Of a DNA stretch of 64,000 bases, positions 16,473-24,542 are shown piece by piece (the stretch's first letter is position 1; the number at the start of each line of letters is the position of its first letter). Source of the DNA: Chryseobacterium hagamense (GTDB lineage: Bacteria; Bacteroidota; Bacteroidia; Flavobacteriales; Weeksellaceae); NCBI RefSeq assembly GCF_007991455.1, contig NZ_BJYJ01000002.1, forward strand, positions 186,001 through 250,000. Reading direction: 5' to 3'. The position numbers and the translations under genes are program-made. Below the pieces are notes generated by a model. The model did not search any database and was not told the DNA's origin. It saw nothing but the letters and a program-made list of their open reading frames with translations.

Positions 16473-17981
16473 CTATTCTTCCGGAGTTTCAAGGGTGATC
16501 TGGGAATTTTCCACCAGGCTTGGCGGCAGGTCTTTTTTATTTTTGATTCCTAAGGATTTAAGTTTCTGGGTCTGAAGGATAAGGTTGTCATTTCCGGTCG
16601 AAAGCTGCTTATAAGCTTCATTATACACATTTCTGGCCTGATCCAGGTTTTTTCCCACCTTTTCAAGGTTTTCCATAAAGCCTACGAATTTATCATATAG
16701 CTTAGCCCCTCTTTCGGCAATCTCCATGGAGTTGCGGTTCTGGTATTCCCTTTTCCAAAGGTCAGCGATCAGTTTTAAGGAAGTGATTAGATTGCTCGGA
16801 TTCAATAGCAGGATTCTCCGGTCGTAGGCATAATTCCAAAGATTCTGGTCCGCCTGCATGGCTGCAATATAAGCCGGTTCGCTGGGGATAAACATCATTA
16901 CGAAATCCAGGGATTTCCCGTAATCATCGTAGGCTTTCTGACTGAGCTGGGTAATGTGGTTTTTAATGGACGATAAATGCTGGTTAAGTTTCATGAGGTA
17001 AACGTCCTGATCCGTTTCATCCACCAGATCCGTAAAAGCGGTCAGTGAAACCTTGGAATCAATGATCACATTTCTCTCATCAGGATATTTTACCACGGCA
17101 TCGGGACGCATTTTCTTGCCTGAAAATTCGGAAAAGAGGGCTTTATTGTCTTCGTCGCGGAGCTCATGTTCCAGGAAATATTCCCTTCCTTTCACCAGTC
17201 CGGATTTTTCCAGGATGCTTTCCAGGATCATCTCGCCCCAGTTTCCCTGGGTTTTGCTTTCCCCTTTCAGGGCACGGGTCAGCTTTTTGGCATCTTCGGA
17301 AATCTGCTGGTTGAGCTCGGCCAGTTCCTTCACTTTCTCCGCCAGGGAAAAACGTTCCTTGTTTTCTTTTTCATAAGCTTCATCCACCCGGTTCTTAAGG
17401 TCCGTGATTTTTTCCTGGAAAGGTTCGAGGATATTTTTTAAATTATTCTGATTTAAGGTTGTGAACTTTTCCGTCTTTTCTTCCAGAATTTTATTGGCGA
17501 GGTTCTCGAACTGTATTTTGGAATCCTCCTGGATCTTGGCAATTTCCTCTTTCTGGGTCTGCAGGGATTTCTGCAGGCTTTCGTTGATAGCCGTAAGCTC
17601 CGAATTCCTGGCAAACAACGATTGTTTTTCGTCTGAAAGAACGTCCAGCCGGGCATTTTGCCGGGTAACAAATTCCTTCTGTTCTGAAAATTGTTTTTGC
17701 AGGGAAGTGTATTCTGCAGATATTCTTGCAAATTCATTTTTCAGGTCATTGAAAAGATCTGTCTGCTGAACAGTATATTCTTTCTCCTGTTCCAGTTGCC
17801 GGGTCAGTTCATCAATCCTGAGGCCTGCGTTTTCAAGGTTGGAATTGTTCTTTATATATAAGTTGTTCAGTTCGTCATAAGAATTTCTCGAGATGCTTGA
17901 TGATCTCAGGGCAAAATATGCGATGGCCGCTCCGATAATCCCTCCGGCAAAGCATCCGATGAATAAATAAGTGATCTCCAT
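16473..17981 (-). CDS. rmuC: DNA recombination protein RmuC
   Basis: A 502-residue RmuC family protein, believed to be a PD-(D/E)XK-like nuclease that limits inversion at short inverted repeats. An N-terminal membrane anchor (residues 3-25, FIGCFAGGIIGAAIAYF) precedes a long coiled coil (about 35-215). The RmuC core (about 225-440) contains TQGNWGEMILESILEKSGL, RPDAVVKYPDERNVIIDSKVS, MFIPSEPAYIAA and LLNPSNLITSLKLIADLW. The order is complete and the length usual. A -7 box ends 4 bases upstream of the ATG, as for the neighbouring SpoU gene. Confidence 0.95.
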   Translation of the reverse strand: MEITYLFIGCFAGGIIGAAIAYFALRSSSISRNSYDELNNLYIKNNSNLENAGLRIDELTRQLEQEKEYTVQQTDLFNDLKNEFARISAEYTSLQKQFSEQKEFVTRQNARLDVLSDEKQSLFARNSELTAINESLQKSLQTQKEEIAKIQEDSKIQFENLANKILEEKTEKFTTLNQNNLKNILEPFQEKITDLKNRVDEAYEKENKERFSLAEKVKELAELNQQISEDAKKLTRALKGESKTQGNWGEMILESILEKSGLVKGREYFLEHELRDEDNKALFSEFSGKKMRPDAVVKYPDERNVIIDSKVSLTAFTDLVDETDQDVYLMKLNQHLSSIKNHITQLSQKAYDDYGKSLDFVMMFIPSEPAYIAAMQADQNLWNYAYDRRILLLNPSNLITSLKLIADLWKREYQNRNSMEIAERGAKLYDKFVGFMENLEKVGKNLDQARNVYNEAYKQLSTGNDNLILQTQKLKSLGIKNKKDLPPSLVENSQITLETPEE

Positions 17982-17985
17982 TGAT

Positions 17986-17993
17986 CAAAATTA
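17986..17993 (-). promoter_or_regulatory. -7 box immediately before rmuC
   Basis: TAATTTTG on the minus strand, four bases before the ATG. This is the same arrangement as at 16023-16030 and suggests a leaderless or very short 5' end. Confidence 0.45.
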
Positions 17994-18080
17994 CAAAAAG
18001 GAAAGGGTATTCTTTTTACGGAAAGCCGTAATTTTTACTCAGGACAGAAAATTCAATATTCGCTGGTTAAAGTTGCTGAT

Positions 18081-18108
18081 TTTGCTGAAAATGGCAGGAC
18101 TATATTTG
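18081..18108 (+). promoter_or_regulatory. Promoter of the SGNH hydrolase gene
   Basis: TTTG (18081-18084) and TATATTTG (18101-18108) are 16 bases apart. A 54-base leader precedes the ATG. Confidence 0.65.
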
Positions 18109-18162
18109 CAGGATCAATTTGTTTTCCGTTATTTCATGTAGTCAAATTGTAAAATTTAATCT

Positions 18163-18822
18163 ATGAAATTTTTAAGCATCGCCGCTATTCTGTTTTCTGC
18201 GGCCGTATCGGGACAGGACTTTGCCAATTACGCAAAATATGAAAAGCAGAACCAGGAAATCGTAGCCGGAAAGATTGTACCCAATTCTGTTTTCATGGGG
18301 GACTCCATTACGGAAGGTTGGGTTTCAAAAGATCCCTCGTTTTTTAAAAAGAATAATTTCGTGGGAAGGGGAATCAGCGGACAGGTAACCTCGCAGATGC
18401 TTCTGAGATTCCGTGAAGATGTCATTAAGCTGAAACCGAAACGCGTGATCATCCTGGGCGGAACCAATGATATTGCCGAAAACCAGGGGCCGATTTCTCT
18501 GGACAAAGTCTTCGGAAACATCGTTTCAATGGCGGAACTGGCCAAAGCCAATAACATCAGGGTTGTTCTGTGCTCCGTTCTTCCCGCCTATGATTTCGGC
18601 TGGAGAAAAGACATGCATCCGGCAGATAAAGTGATCGCACTCAATAAAATGATCAAGGATTATGCTAAAAAACACAATATTCCTTATGTAGATTACCATT
18701 CCGCAATGAAAGATGCCCGGAACGGGCTGGATAAAATCTATACCGAAGATGAAATCCACCCAACGGAAAAAGGATACGAAAAAATGGAAGGCATCCTGAT
18801 GAAAAAGCTGAGTAAAATCTAA
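18163..18822 (+). CDS. Secreted SGNH/GDSL hydrolase
   Basis: Exported esterase/lipase-like hydrolase of 219 residues. A signal peptide (1-17, ending VSGQ) leads into the SGNH core. Block I is FMGDSITEGW with nucleophile Ser48, block II has Gly in GRGISGQ, block III is GGTNDI with Asn102, and block V is DEIHPTEKGY with Asp196 and His199. All four catalytic blocks are intact. Close relatives act on acetyl groups of sugars or on lysophospholipids; the substrate here is unknown. It is monocistronic with its own promoter. Confidence 0.93.
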   Translation: MKFLSIAAILFSAAVSGQDFANYAKYEKQNQEIVAGKIVPNSVFMGDSITEGWVSKDPSFFKKNNFVGRGISGQVTSQMLLRFREDVIKLKPKRVIILGGTNDIAENQGPISLDKVFGNIVSMAELAKANNIRVVLCSVLPAYDFGWRKDMHPADKVIALNKMIKDYAKKHNIPYVDYHSAMKDARNGLDKIYTEDEIHPTEKGYEKMEGILMKKLSKI

Positions 18823-18833
18823 GGTATTTTTAG

Positions 18834-19589
18834 CTAAATATTTTTTGTAGCGGCCAGAATTTCTATATTTTTTCTTACGTCACTGCTCTCGCACTTCTTT
18901 AATTCTTTTAGCAATGCGGGAGTCAGGAGGTTGGGGTTGGTAATCTGTGCAGCTACTTTTGCGGCAGCGTAATCCACAATTCCGATCACTGACTCTTTCA
19001 TGAAGTTAGGGGTGTTGGATGCCATTACGGCGGTGGCCCATGAAGTTTCCCTGGCCCTGGAGATGGCAAAATCCAATACGGTGTTGTCTTTTCCATTGGA
19101 GATTTTGTCAATCAGTTCTACGGGATAACAGATCCGGTTCAGGGAGTCCTGTACTTTCTGGTTGATGGAAGCGATAACGCTGTTGATGTTTTCAAAATCT
19201 TTTTTCAGGGGAGCGATTTTCCGGTTGGGCATAATGGAGGCGGCGGAAATCCCCAGATCGAGATTGATATGGGCGTTCATCCCCAGAAAAATATGCTGGA
19301 GGATCAGCAGGTTTTTGTTTTTGGCCGCTTCGAAAGCAATGTACCAGGCATTGGTGCATCTTTCGCCTTTTGAATAAGAATTCCAGGCTTCTAGGTAGCG
19401 GGTGGCAAAGGCGATATCCAGTAAAGTCATCCTCGGATTGTCCTCAAATTTTTTCTGCTGAATCCCTTTGAGGACCTGCGCGGTCATGATCCGGTAGGTG
19501 CAGGCAAAGTAGCCGGCGGGACTCTGGTTCTCCTTAGCCCAGTTAATGATCTCATCTAATCTTTTAAGAACTTCTTCGATGGTTTTCAT
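18834..19589 (-). CDS. DUF5995-like protein
   Basis: A 251-residue all-alpha protein without signal peptide or membrane segment. The segment ILQHIFLGMNAHINLDLGIS resembles the core of the DUF5995 family, including the Asn-Ala-His motif. Further conserved-looking parts are SPAGYFACTYRIMTAQVL near the N-terminus and ISRARETSWATAVM. The His and Asn residues could form a metal or catalytic site, but no activity is known to me. It is convergent with the SGNH gene (11-base gap). Family assignment is from memory of the motif. Confidence 0.65.
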   Translation of the reverse strand: MKTIEEVLKRLDEIINWAKENQSPAGYFACTYRIMTAQVLKGIQQKKFEDNPRMTLLDIAFATRYLEAWNSYSKGERCTNAWYIAFEAAKNKNLLILQHIFLGMNAHINLDLGISAASIMPNRKIAPLKKDFENINSVIASINQKVQDSLNRICYPVELIDKISNGKDNTVLDFAISRARETSWATAVMASNTPNFMKESVIGIVDYAAAKVAAQITNPNLLTPALLKELKKCESSDVRKNIEILAATKNI

Positions 19590-19650
19590 GGTGGTTTTTA
19601 TTTGGATAAATATAAGAAAAAAGCTTCTGTGAATGTTTAGGCGATTTTAA

Positions 19651-19682
19651 AAATCAAAAAAAGTGAGCCGGCAGACTCACTT
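19651..19682 (-). terminator. Terminator of the minus-strand GG-leader peptide
   Basis: On the minus strand AAGTGAG and CTCACTT pair over 7 bp around TCTGCCGG, followed by TTTTTGATTTTT. It is 11 bases after the peptide's stop codon. Confidence 0.8.
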
Positions 19683-19692
19683 CATTTTTTAA

Positions 19693-19938
19693 CTAAGGTT
19701 GTATTATTGTAGGAACTCCAATTTCCGGTGACGGGCAGATTCCTGTGTTCATCATGCATGTTCCTCCCATGCATATATAATTGGTCATTGAGGAAGTGCC
19801 GTCAGGACATAAGATCAATGCCTCTCCATACCGGGCACATTCTCTGTCGGAATAACATTCCAAGGCCGGATACAAAGTTCCTCCGAAGACATTTTTAAGA
19901 TCTTCTCTTGAAAGTTTAACTACGTTTGAATTTTTCAT
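19693..19938 (-). CDS. GG-leader Cys-rich secreted peptide (bacteriocin-like precursor)
   Basis: An 81-residue precursor. Residues 1-20 form a double-glycine leader (KLSREDLKNVFGG) of the kind cut by peptidase-domain ABC transporters. The predicted core of about 61 residues has six Cys (ECYSDREC, ILC, YICMGGTC, GIC) and many Gly, Pro and Thr, consistent with disulfide-stabilised or modified small peptides. It is divergent from a second GG-leader gene 255 bases away with the same KxLxRxxLKNVxGG leader, and it has its own terminator. No modifying enzyme or transporter is in the window, so activity and target are unknown. Confidence 0.8.
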   Translation of the reverse strand: MKNSNVVKLSREDLKNVFGGTLYPALECYSDRECARYGEALILCPDGTSSMTNYICMGGTCMMNTGICPSPEIGVPTIIQP

Positions 19939-20068
19939 AGAAATACATTTTTATGGTTTTGTTTATTGTTTTACCGTCTTGTAATGTGATGTTAAATGAA
20001 TACCTAAGATAACAAAATAATCTTAAAATGAATCTATTTTGTTGATTATCTTGCTTCTACAGTCTTTG

Positions 20069-20094
20069 AGCCGTTTGGAAACGGTTATTTTTTT
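20069..20094 (+). terminator. Terminator-like hairpin between the divergent GG-leader genes
   Basis: AGCCGTTT and AAACGGTT pair around GG, followed by ATTTTTTTC on the plus strand. No plus-strand gene lies directly upstream, so it may end a short unannotated transcript or attenuate the downstream peptide gene. Confidence 0.45.
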
Positions 20095-20193
20095 CTGTAT
20101 TAAAATAAAGCGTATATTTAAATCTCCAATAATGGAATTAAACAGAGGCATCCGAAAATCTTAAAGAGTAGGAAAATCATCAAACAAATTATT

Positions 20194-20364
20194 ATGAAAA
20201 ATTTAAAATCATTAAACAGAAAAGAATTAAAAAATGTGTTAGGAGGAGCAGCACTTGCGTGTGAAGCGCCGACAGATGGAGGCTGCAGCAAGCCGGGATA
20301 CATTTTCTGCAGCAACCCGTACTGCTGTTATCCGCCGAACAGACCTTTTATTTGTCTTGATTAA
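20194..20364 (+). CDS. GG-leader Cys-rich peptide (bacteriocin-like precursor), 56 aa
   Basis: A short gene of 56 codons. The leader MKNLKSLNRKELKNVLGG ends in the Gly-Gly processing site. The 38-residue core has six Cys (one after AALA, then GGC, IFC, YCC and FIC), two aromatic-Pro turns and few charges. The leader aligns with that of the divergent 81-residue peptide: same MKN start, RK/E-LKNV and GG. A hairpin with T-run follows 10 bases after the stop. A weak -7-like TATATTTA lies at 20113-20120. Likely exported and trimmed after GG; activity is unknown. Confidence 0.8.
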   Translation: MKNLKSLNRKELKNVLGGAALACEAPTDGGCSKPGYIFCSNPYCCYPPNRPFICLD

Positions 20365-20373
20365 TCGTAAATG

Positions 20374-20413
20374 ATAACAGGCTGCCTCAAAATAGAGACC
20401 GCCTGTTTTATTT
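20374..20413. terminator. Terminator shared by the GG peptide and the opposite lipopeptide
   Basis: AACAGGC and GCCTGTT form the outer stem with a CTC/GAG inner helix and a TTTTATTTT tail on the plus strand. It lies between two convergent small genes. Confidence 0.65.
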
Positions 20414-20419
20414 TAGCAG

Positions 20420-20545
20420 TTATTTGCTGCGATTGCTGCTTACGCCTGAACTTCCCGGTTTTCCCGGGGTACCGTTTTTCCCTCTTACAGCGACACATGA
20501 CGTCAGCAAGCTGCAGATAATAAACAAACAGATTATTTTTTTCAA
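20420..20545 (-). CDS. Tiny collagen-like lipopeptide, 41 aa (TTG start)
   Basis: A 41-codon frame on the minus strand starts with TTG three bases after the stop of the nicotinate phosphoribosyltransferase gene. The product has a perfect lipoprotein signal: KKII, a hydrophobic stretch, then LLTSC with Cys17. The mature 25 residues include GKNGTPGKPGSSG, four Gly-X-Y-type steps like collagen, and a basic end. It is in frame and almost abutting, so translational coupling is likely. No ATG is available, which is why the call is less certain, but the lipobox and spacing argue against chance. Confidence 0.5.
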   Translation of the reverse strand: MKKIICLFIICSLLTSCVAVRGKNGTPGKPGSSGVSSNRSK

Positions 20546-20548
20546 TGT

Positions 20549-21727
20549 TTACTCTTTTATCCTTAAAAACTCTTTCGCCAGTTCAATCATCTTTGGGTCG
20601 CCGGTGTATTTTCCGTGCTCGTCGGAAAGCTTTACGGTAGGGATGAGTTCTTTGTTCGGTGCCTGGACACCGATTAGCTTCATCACGATATTCATTGGTT
20701 TTAAGCCGACGTCATTGGTAAGATTGGTCCCGATGCCGAAAGAAATCCCGATTTTCCCACTGCAATACTTGGTAATTTCTTCTACTTTTTCCAAGTTAAG
20801 GCCATCGGAAAAAATAATGTATTTGAATAAAGGATTAATCCCGTGTTTCTGATAATGGGCAATGGTCTTGTCTGCAAATTCCAGCGGATCACCGCTGTCG
20901 TGGCGGACACCGTCGAAAAGTTTGGCGAATTTTTTATCAAACTGCTGGAAGAAAACATCGGTGGTATAGGTATCGGAAAGGGCAACCCCGAGGTCTCCGC
21001 GGTAAACGTCTACCCAATGTTCGAGCGCCAGCTCATTGGCCATTTTGAAACCGTATTCCGCTGCGTGGAACATAAACCATTCGTGGGCGTGGGTACCGAT
21101 TGGCTTGACGCCGTATTTCATGGCGAAGTGTACATTGGAGGTCCCGATAAAAGTAGAATCTTTTTTCTGCATCAGGGCTTCCATAACCAGGTTCTGAACT
21201 TTATGGGAATGCCTCCTTCTGGTTCCGAACTCGGCAAAATTTACACCGAGCTCTGCCAGGGCATCTGCTTTTTCAAGGGTTTTGCTCATCACGATTTCGT
21301 TGGAATCCCTTTCCATGTGGTTCATCTCATAATGCAGTTCGCTGATGAGTGCAAGCAAAGGAACTTCCCAGAGGATGGTGCGGTACCAGAGCCCTTCCAC
21401 GGTTACGGAAAGTTCGCTGCCCTCCTGGTGGATCTTCACTTCGGACGGATCGTAATGATAGCCTTCGAGGAAATCCAGATAAGGAAGGTCAATGTAAGGG
21501 CAGGTCCTGGCCATGAATCTCTTTTCCTCTTTCGTCAGTTTCAGCTCTGCCATTTTGTTCACGGCTTCCCGCAGGGCGGCATCAAAACCTTGAGGAAACT
21601 GGTGTTTTCCCCGGTTGATGAATTCATATTTTACAATAGAGCCCGGGAATAGTTTCACCACGGCGTTCTGCATGGTTATTTTATAGAAATCGTTATCCAG
21701 AATGGAGTTCAAACGTACGTTGTGCAT
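20549..21727 (-). CDS. pncB: Nicotinate phosphoribosyltransferase
   Basis: Makes nicotinate mononucleotide from nicotinate and PRPP in NAD salvage (392 residues, usual length). The start MHNVRLNSILDNDFYKITMQ at 21727 was preferred; an in-frame start 7 codons upstream lies in the promoter region. Typical motifs are DNDFYK-TM-AV near the N-terminus, EFGTRRRHS (which holds the conserved phosphorylated-His region), GTSNVHFA, GTHAHEWFM, and the PRPP-binding stretch GVRHDSGDP. A -7 box (TAAATTTG) lies 18 bases upstream. A possible lipopeptide gene follows 3 bases after its stop. Confidence 0.95.
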   Translation of the reverse strand: MHNVRLNSILDNDFYKITMQNAVVKLFPGSIVKYEFINRGKHQFPQGFDAALREAVNKMAELKLTKEEKRFMARTCPYIDLPYLDFLEGYHYDPSEVKIHQEGSELSVTVEGLWYRTILWEVPLLALISELHYEMNHMERDSNEIVMSKTLEKADALAELGVNFAEFGTRRRHSHKVQNLVMEALMQKKDSTFIGTSNVHFAMKYGVKPIGTHAHEWFMFHAAEYGFKMANELALEHWVDVYRGDLGVALSDTYTTDVFFQQFDKKFAKLFDGVRHDSGDPLEFADKTIAHYQKHGINPLFKYIIFSDGLNLEKVEEITKYCSGKIGISFGIGTNLTNDVGLKPMNIVMKLIGVQAPNKELIPTVKLSDEHGKYTGDPKMIELAKEFLRIKE

Positions 21728-21745
21728 AATTGTGTAATTTATACG

Positions 21746-21753
21746 CAAATTTA
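21746..21753 (-). promoter_or_regulatory. -7 box of pncB
   Basis: TAAATTTG on the minus strand, 18 bases before the ATG at 21727. It lies just beyond the dps terminator. Confidence 0.55.
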
Positions 21754-21767
21754 GTAATTAAAAATAA

Positions 21768-21790
21768 AATCACCTAAATGTAAGGTGATT
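21768..21790 (-). terminator. Terminator of dps
   Basis: AATCACCT and AGGTGATT form an 8-bp stem. On the minus strand it is followed by TTATTTTTA. It separates dps from pncB. Confidence 0.8.
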
Positions 21791-21819
21791 TTTTTGATTT
21801 TTCGTGATAAAATTTTTGG

Positions 21820-22296
21820 TTATTTTCCAAGATACGAGTTGTACATCCATACTTCTTTCTCCTGTTCGGTAATGTAGTCGCTCATTTGGGAATTGGTCCC
21901 TTCATCGCCTGCCCGGTCGGTGATGTCCAGCAATTCTCTCTGAAGGTCAATCACGACTTTAAAGGAATTCAGGATGTTTTCAACACTTTTGGTGCCATCG
22001 CTTACTTCCTGGCTTTCCTGAATAGTAGCTACTTTCAGATAATCCGAATAATTATGTGCCGGAGTGGCACCGAGCGTAAGGATCCTTTCTGCGATTTCAT
22101 CGATTTTTAAAACAAGGCTGTTGTACAGTTCCTCAAATTTAGGGTGAAGGGTAAAAAACTGATCTCCCTTGATGTTCCAATGGGAACCTCTCGTATTCTG
22201 ATAAAATACAGAATAGTTTGCTAAAAGAATATTTAATTTTTCTGCAATTTTTGTACAGTCATTTTCCTGAAGACCGATAATGTTGGCGTTTTTCAT
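21820..22296 (-). CDS. dps: Dps family DNA-protecting ferritin-like protein
   Basis: A 158-residue Dps: a dodecameric iron-storing protein that protects DNA from oxidative damage. The start MKNANIIGLQEN at 22296 gives the usual length; the longer upstream frame is not coding-like. Ferroxidase ligands are visible in TRGSHWNIKG (His) and in HPKFEELYNSLVLKIDEIAER (Asp/Glu). The rest is a four-helix bundle with DRAGDEGTNSQMSDYITEQEKEVWM. A TAATTTTG box lies 30 bases upstream. Monocistronic. Confidence 0.93.
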   Translation of the reverse strand: MKNANIIGLQENDCTKIAEKLNILLANYSVFYQNTRGSHWNIKGDQFFTLHPKFEELYNSLVLKIDEIAERILTLGATPAHNYSDYLKVATIQESQEVSDGTKSVENILNSFKVVIDLQRELLDITDRAGDEGTNSQMSDYITEQEKEVWMYNSYLGK

Positions 22297-22325
22297 ATGA
22301 GTAAGCAGTTTATTATTTATAAAAG

Positions 22326-22333
22326 CAAAATTA
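22326..22333 (-). promoter_or_regulatory. -7 box of dps
   Basis: TAATTTTG on the minus strand, 29 bases before the dps ATG. No clear -33 box. Confidence 0.5.
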
Positions 22334-22407
22334 AGTAAATATTGTGCCGAAAGCATGGTTGCACGATTGATGATACTTATCTTTGGAATCTTTAGAATAA
22401 ATATAAT

Positions 22408-24003
22408 ATGAGGCATCGTACGGATAGTGGGCTGAAAAGCCTTTGGATTTCATCTGCTGTATTTTTTACGGTTTGTGTTATCTATTATATGATGTCCGTT
22501 TCAAAAACGGATGGCCATTACGTGTATCCTATAGATGACGCCTACACCCATCTGGCAATGGCGAAAAATTTTGCCCTGTATGAAATGTGGGGTGTTACAA
22601 GATATGAATTTTCATCAACTTCCTCTTCGCCCTTATTTACGGGCTTTTTAAGTTTTTTAATTAAAATTTTCGGGAACAACGACCAGATCCCTTTGTATGT
22701 GAATCTGATTTTCGGAGCAGGGACGGTTTATATTCTGAACCTTTATTTCAGCAGGATATTCGAAAGTCCTGGATCAGTAGTTCTTTCAGTTCTCTTTACA
22801 CTGTTTATTTCCGTACTGCATCTGCAGGTTTTATCCGGAATGGAGCATGTGCTGCATGTTTTTTTATTGGCTTTAAATATTTTCTGCCTTACCCGACCGG
22901 AAGACAAACGGGCTGTTTCCGGCTTTTATCTGTCTTTATTGCTGATGGGGATGGTCCGTTTCGAAAGCATGTTTTATTTTGCCGTGCTGGCTTTTGTTTT
23001 TGTATTGCTGAAACAATGGAAGAAAGCAGCTTCTGTTTTACTGACCGGTTTTATCCCCATTGCCGCTTTCTGCTGTATCAACTATCAGCAGGATGGGTAC
23101 CTTTTTCCCAATTCGGTAATGGTAAAAGGGACAAAACTGGCATTTGACGGCCACTTTCCGCAACAGCTGAAACAGATTTTCCTTGATAACTTCCTGCTGA
23201 ATACAAGTTTCTATAAGATCGGTTTTTTTCCGGTACTGATCTGTCTGGTTTTGATATTCAGAGCCATTAAGGGTAAAAACTTTCAGCGTGTTGTTCAGGA
23301 TCATTTTCTGCTGATCGTTATTTCCCTGGTGATGATCTGCCATTCCATGTTTGCGGATCTGAAGGGGCTGTTCCGGTACGAGGCTTATCTGCTGACCGGT
23401 TTTTCCATGGTCATCATTCCTGAAGTAAAAGGATGTCTCGAAGATCCCGGTTCCTATCTGAAAAAAGAAAAAGTGCTCTCTGTTTTTATCCTGATGAATG
23501 TGGTCCTGATGTTCTATAAATTTTTCAGTGCGCACCGGATGTTATCTGAAGGCGGAAAGAATATCTACGAACAGCAAATCCAGTCGGCGAAATTCCTGCA
23601 TACTTATTATAATGAATCGAAGGTGGTGGCCAATGACATCGGTGCCGTTACTTATTTTACGGATATTCATCTTCTGGATACGGCGGGTCTGGCATCAGTG
23701 GAAACCATCCCTTTTAATGAAAACAAAAGAAAGCCCGATGCAGAATTCGAATATTTCCTCACCCGGTATACCGCCGACAGGAACTATGATATTGCCGTCA
23801 TCTATGATGCCTGGCTGCAACCGTATATCCCTAAAAACTGGAAGAAAGCAGCCGTTCTGAAAATAAAAAATCCCGTTACGGTTTCAAGAGACGAGGTGTC
23901 CATCTATTCCATTAATCATACTAGCGGACATGAGCTTCAGGAAAATATCCGGAAATTCAAATGGAACCGGAATGTTCAGGTAACCCTTATGGATGAACTG
24001 TAA
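22408..24003 (+). CDS. GT-C-like polytopic membrane protein (putative glycosyltransferase)
   Basis: A 531-residue integral membrane protein with about ten hydrophobic segments between residues 12 and 355 and a soluble C-terminal domain (about 370-531). Soon after the first helix, the sequence YPIDDAYTHLAMAKN carries an Asp-Asp pair (Asp43-Asp44), the position and form of the catalytic acidic motif of GT-C glycosyltransferases using polyprenyl-linked sugars. A short TSSSPL segment follows. The tail contains VVANDIGAVTYFTDIHLLDTAGL, seen in some such enzymes. Function as an arabinosyl/mannosyltransferase-like protein is inference. It is divergent from dps, ending 102 bases before rpsL. Confidence 0.6.
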   Translation: MRHRTDSGLKSLWISSAVFFTVCVIYYMMSVSKTDGHYVYPIDDAYTHLAMAKNFALYEMWGVTRYEFSSTSSSPLFTGFLSFLIKIFGNNDQIPLYVNLIFGAGTVYILNLYFSRIFESPGSVVLSVLFTLFISVLHLQVLSGMEHVLHVFLLALNIFCLTRPEDKRAVSGFYLSLLLMGMVRFESMFYFAVLAFVFVLLKQWKKAASVLLTGFIPIAAFCCINYQQDGYLFPNSVMVKGTKLAFDGHFPQQLKQIFLDNFLLNTSFYKIGFFPVLICLVLIFRAIKGKNFQRVVQDHFLLIVISLVMICHSMFADLKGLFRYEAYLLTGFSMVIIPEVKGCLEDPGSYLKKEKVLSVFILMNVVLMFYKFFSAHRMLSEGGKNIYEQQIQSAKFLHTYYNESKVVANDIGAVTYFTDIHLLDTAGLASVETIPFNENKRKPDAEFEYFLTRYTADRNYDIAVIYDAWLQPYIPKNWKKAAVLKIKNPVTVSRDEVSIYSINHTSGHELQENIRKFKWNRNVQVTLMDEL

Positions 24004-24051
24004 GTATCTGTTAATTAATTTTCACGTAAAAATATTATTCTACATAACTGC

Positions 24052-24081
24052 TTGTTAATTAAAAAAATATTATTATTTTTG
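24052..24081 (+). promoter_or_regulatory. Promoter of the str operon
   Basis: TTG (24052-24054) and TATTTTTG (24074-24081) are 19 bases apart. The rpsL ATG follows 24 bases later. This should drive rpsL-rpsG-fusA-rpsJ. Confidence 0.8.
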
Positions 24082-24105
24082 CACCTTAAAATAAAAAGCA
24101 ATTAA

Positions 24106-24519
24106 ATGCCTACTATTCAACAATTAGTAAGAAAAGGAAGAGCCACGCTTGCCAAGAAGAGCAAATCGGCTGCCCTTGATTCTTGTCCACAAAGACGAGG
24201 GGTATGTACGAGAGTATATACTACCACCCCTAAGAAACCTAACTCTGCACTAAGAAAAGTTGCAAGGGTAAGACTTTCTAACGGGAAAGAAGTCAACGCC
24301 TACATCCCGGGCGAAGGACATAATCTTCAGGAGCACTCGATAGTATTGGTGAGAGGCGGAAGGGTGAAAGACCTACCGGGAGTACGTTACCACATCGTAA
24401 GAGGTGCATTGGACACTGCAGGTGTAAATGGAAGAACACAGAGAAGATCTAAGTACGGAGCTAAGAGACCTAAACCAGGTCAGGCACCTGCTGCACCAGC
24501 TAAAGGAAAGAAAAAATAA
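24106..24519 (+). CDS. rpsL: 30S ribosomal protein S12
   Basis: Decoding-centre protein of 137 residues, first gene of the str operon. The hallmark [22 protein letters not shown] and [20 protein letters not shown] are present. Both Lys positions linked to streptomycin response (in TPKKPNS and RVKDLPG) are Lys, the sensitive form. The C-terminus has a Pro/Ala/Lys-rich tail longer than in E. coli. rpsG follows after 23 bases. Confidence 0.97.
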   Translation: MPTIQQLVRKGRATLAKKSKSAALDSCPQRRGVCTRVYTTTPKKPNSALRKVARVRLSNGKEVNAYIPGEGHNLQEHSIVLVRGGRVKDLPGVRYHIVRGALDTAGVNGRTQRRSKYGAKRPKPGQAPAAPAKGKKK

Positions 24520-24542
24520 TCATTAAATAAGGTACAGAAGCA

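Noticed and set aside
18834..19589. Reading the DUF5995-like gene as an immunity protein for the adjacent peptides
   Set aside because: Immunity proteins for such peptides are usually small; this one is 251 residues, separated by a terminator, and resembles a broader family.
20118..20315. Minus-strand frame of 65 codons opposite the 56-codon GG-leader peptide
   Set aside because: The plus-strand peptide has a family-type leader and Cys pattern; the opposite frame has no supporting features.
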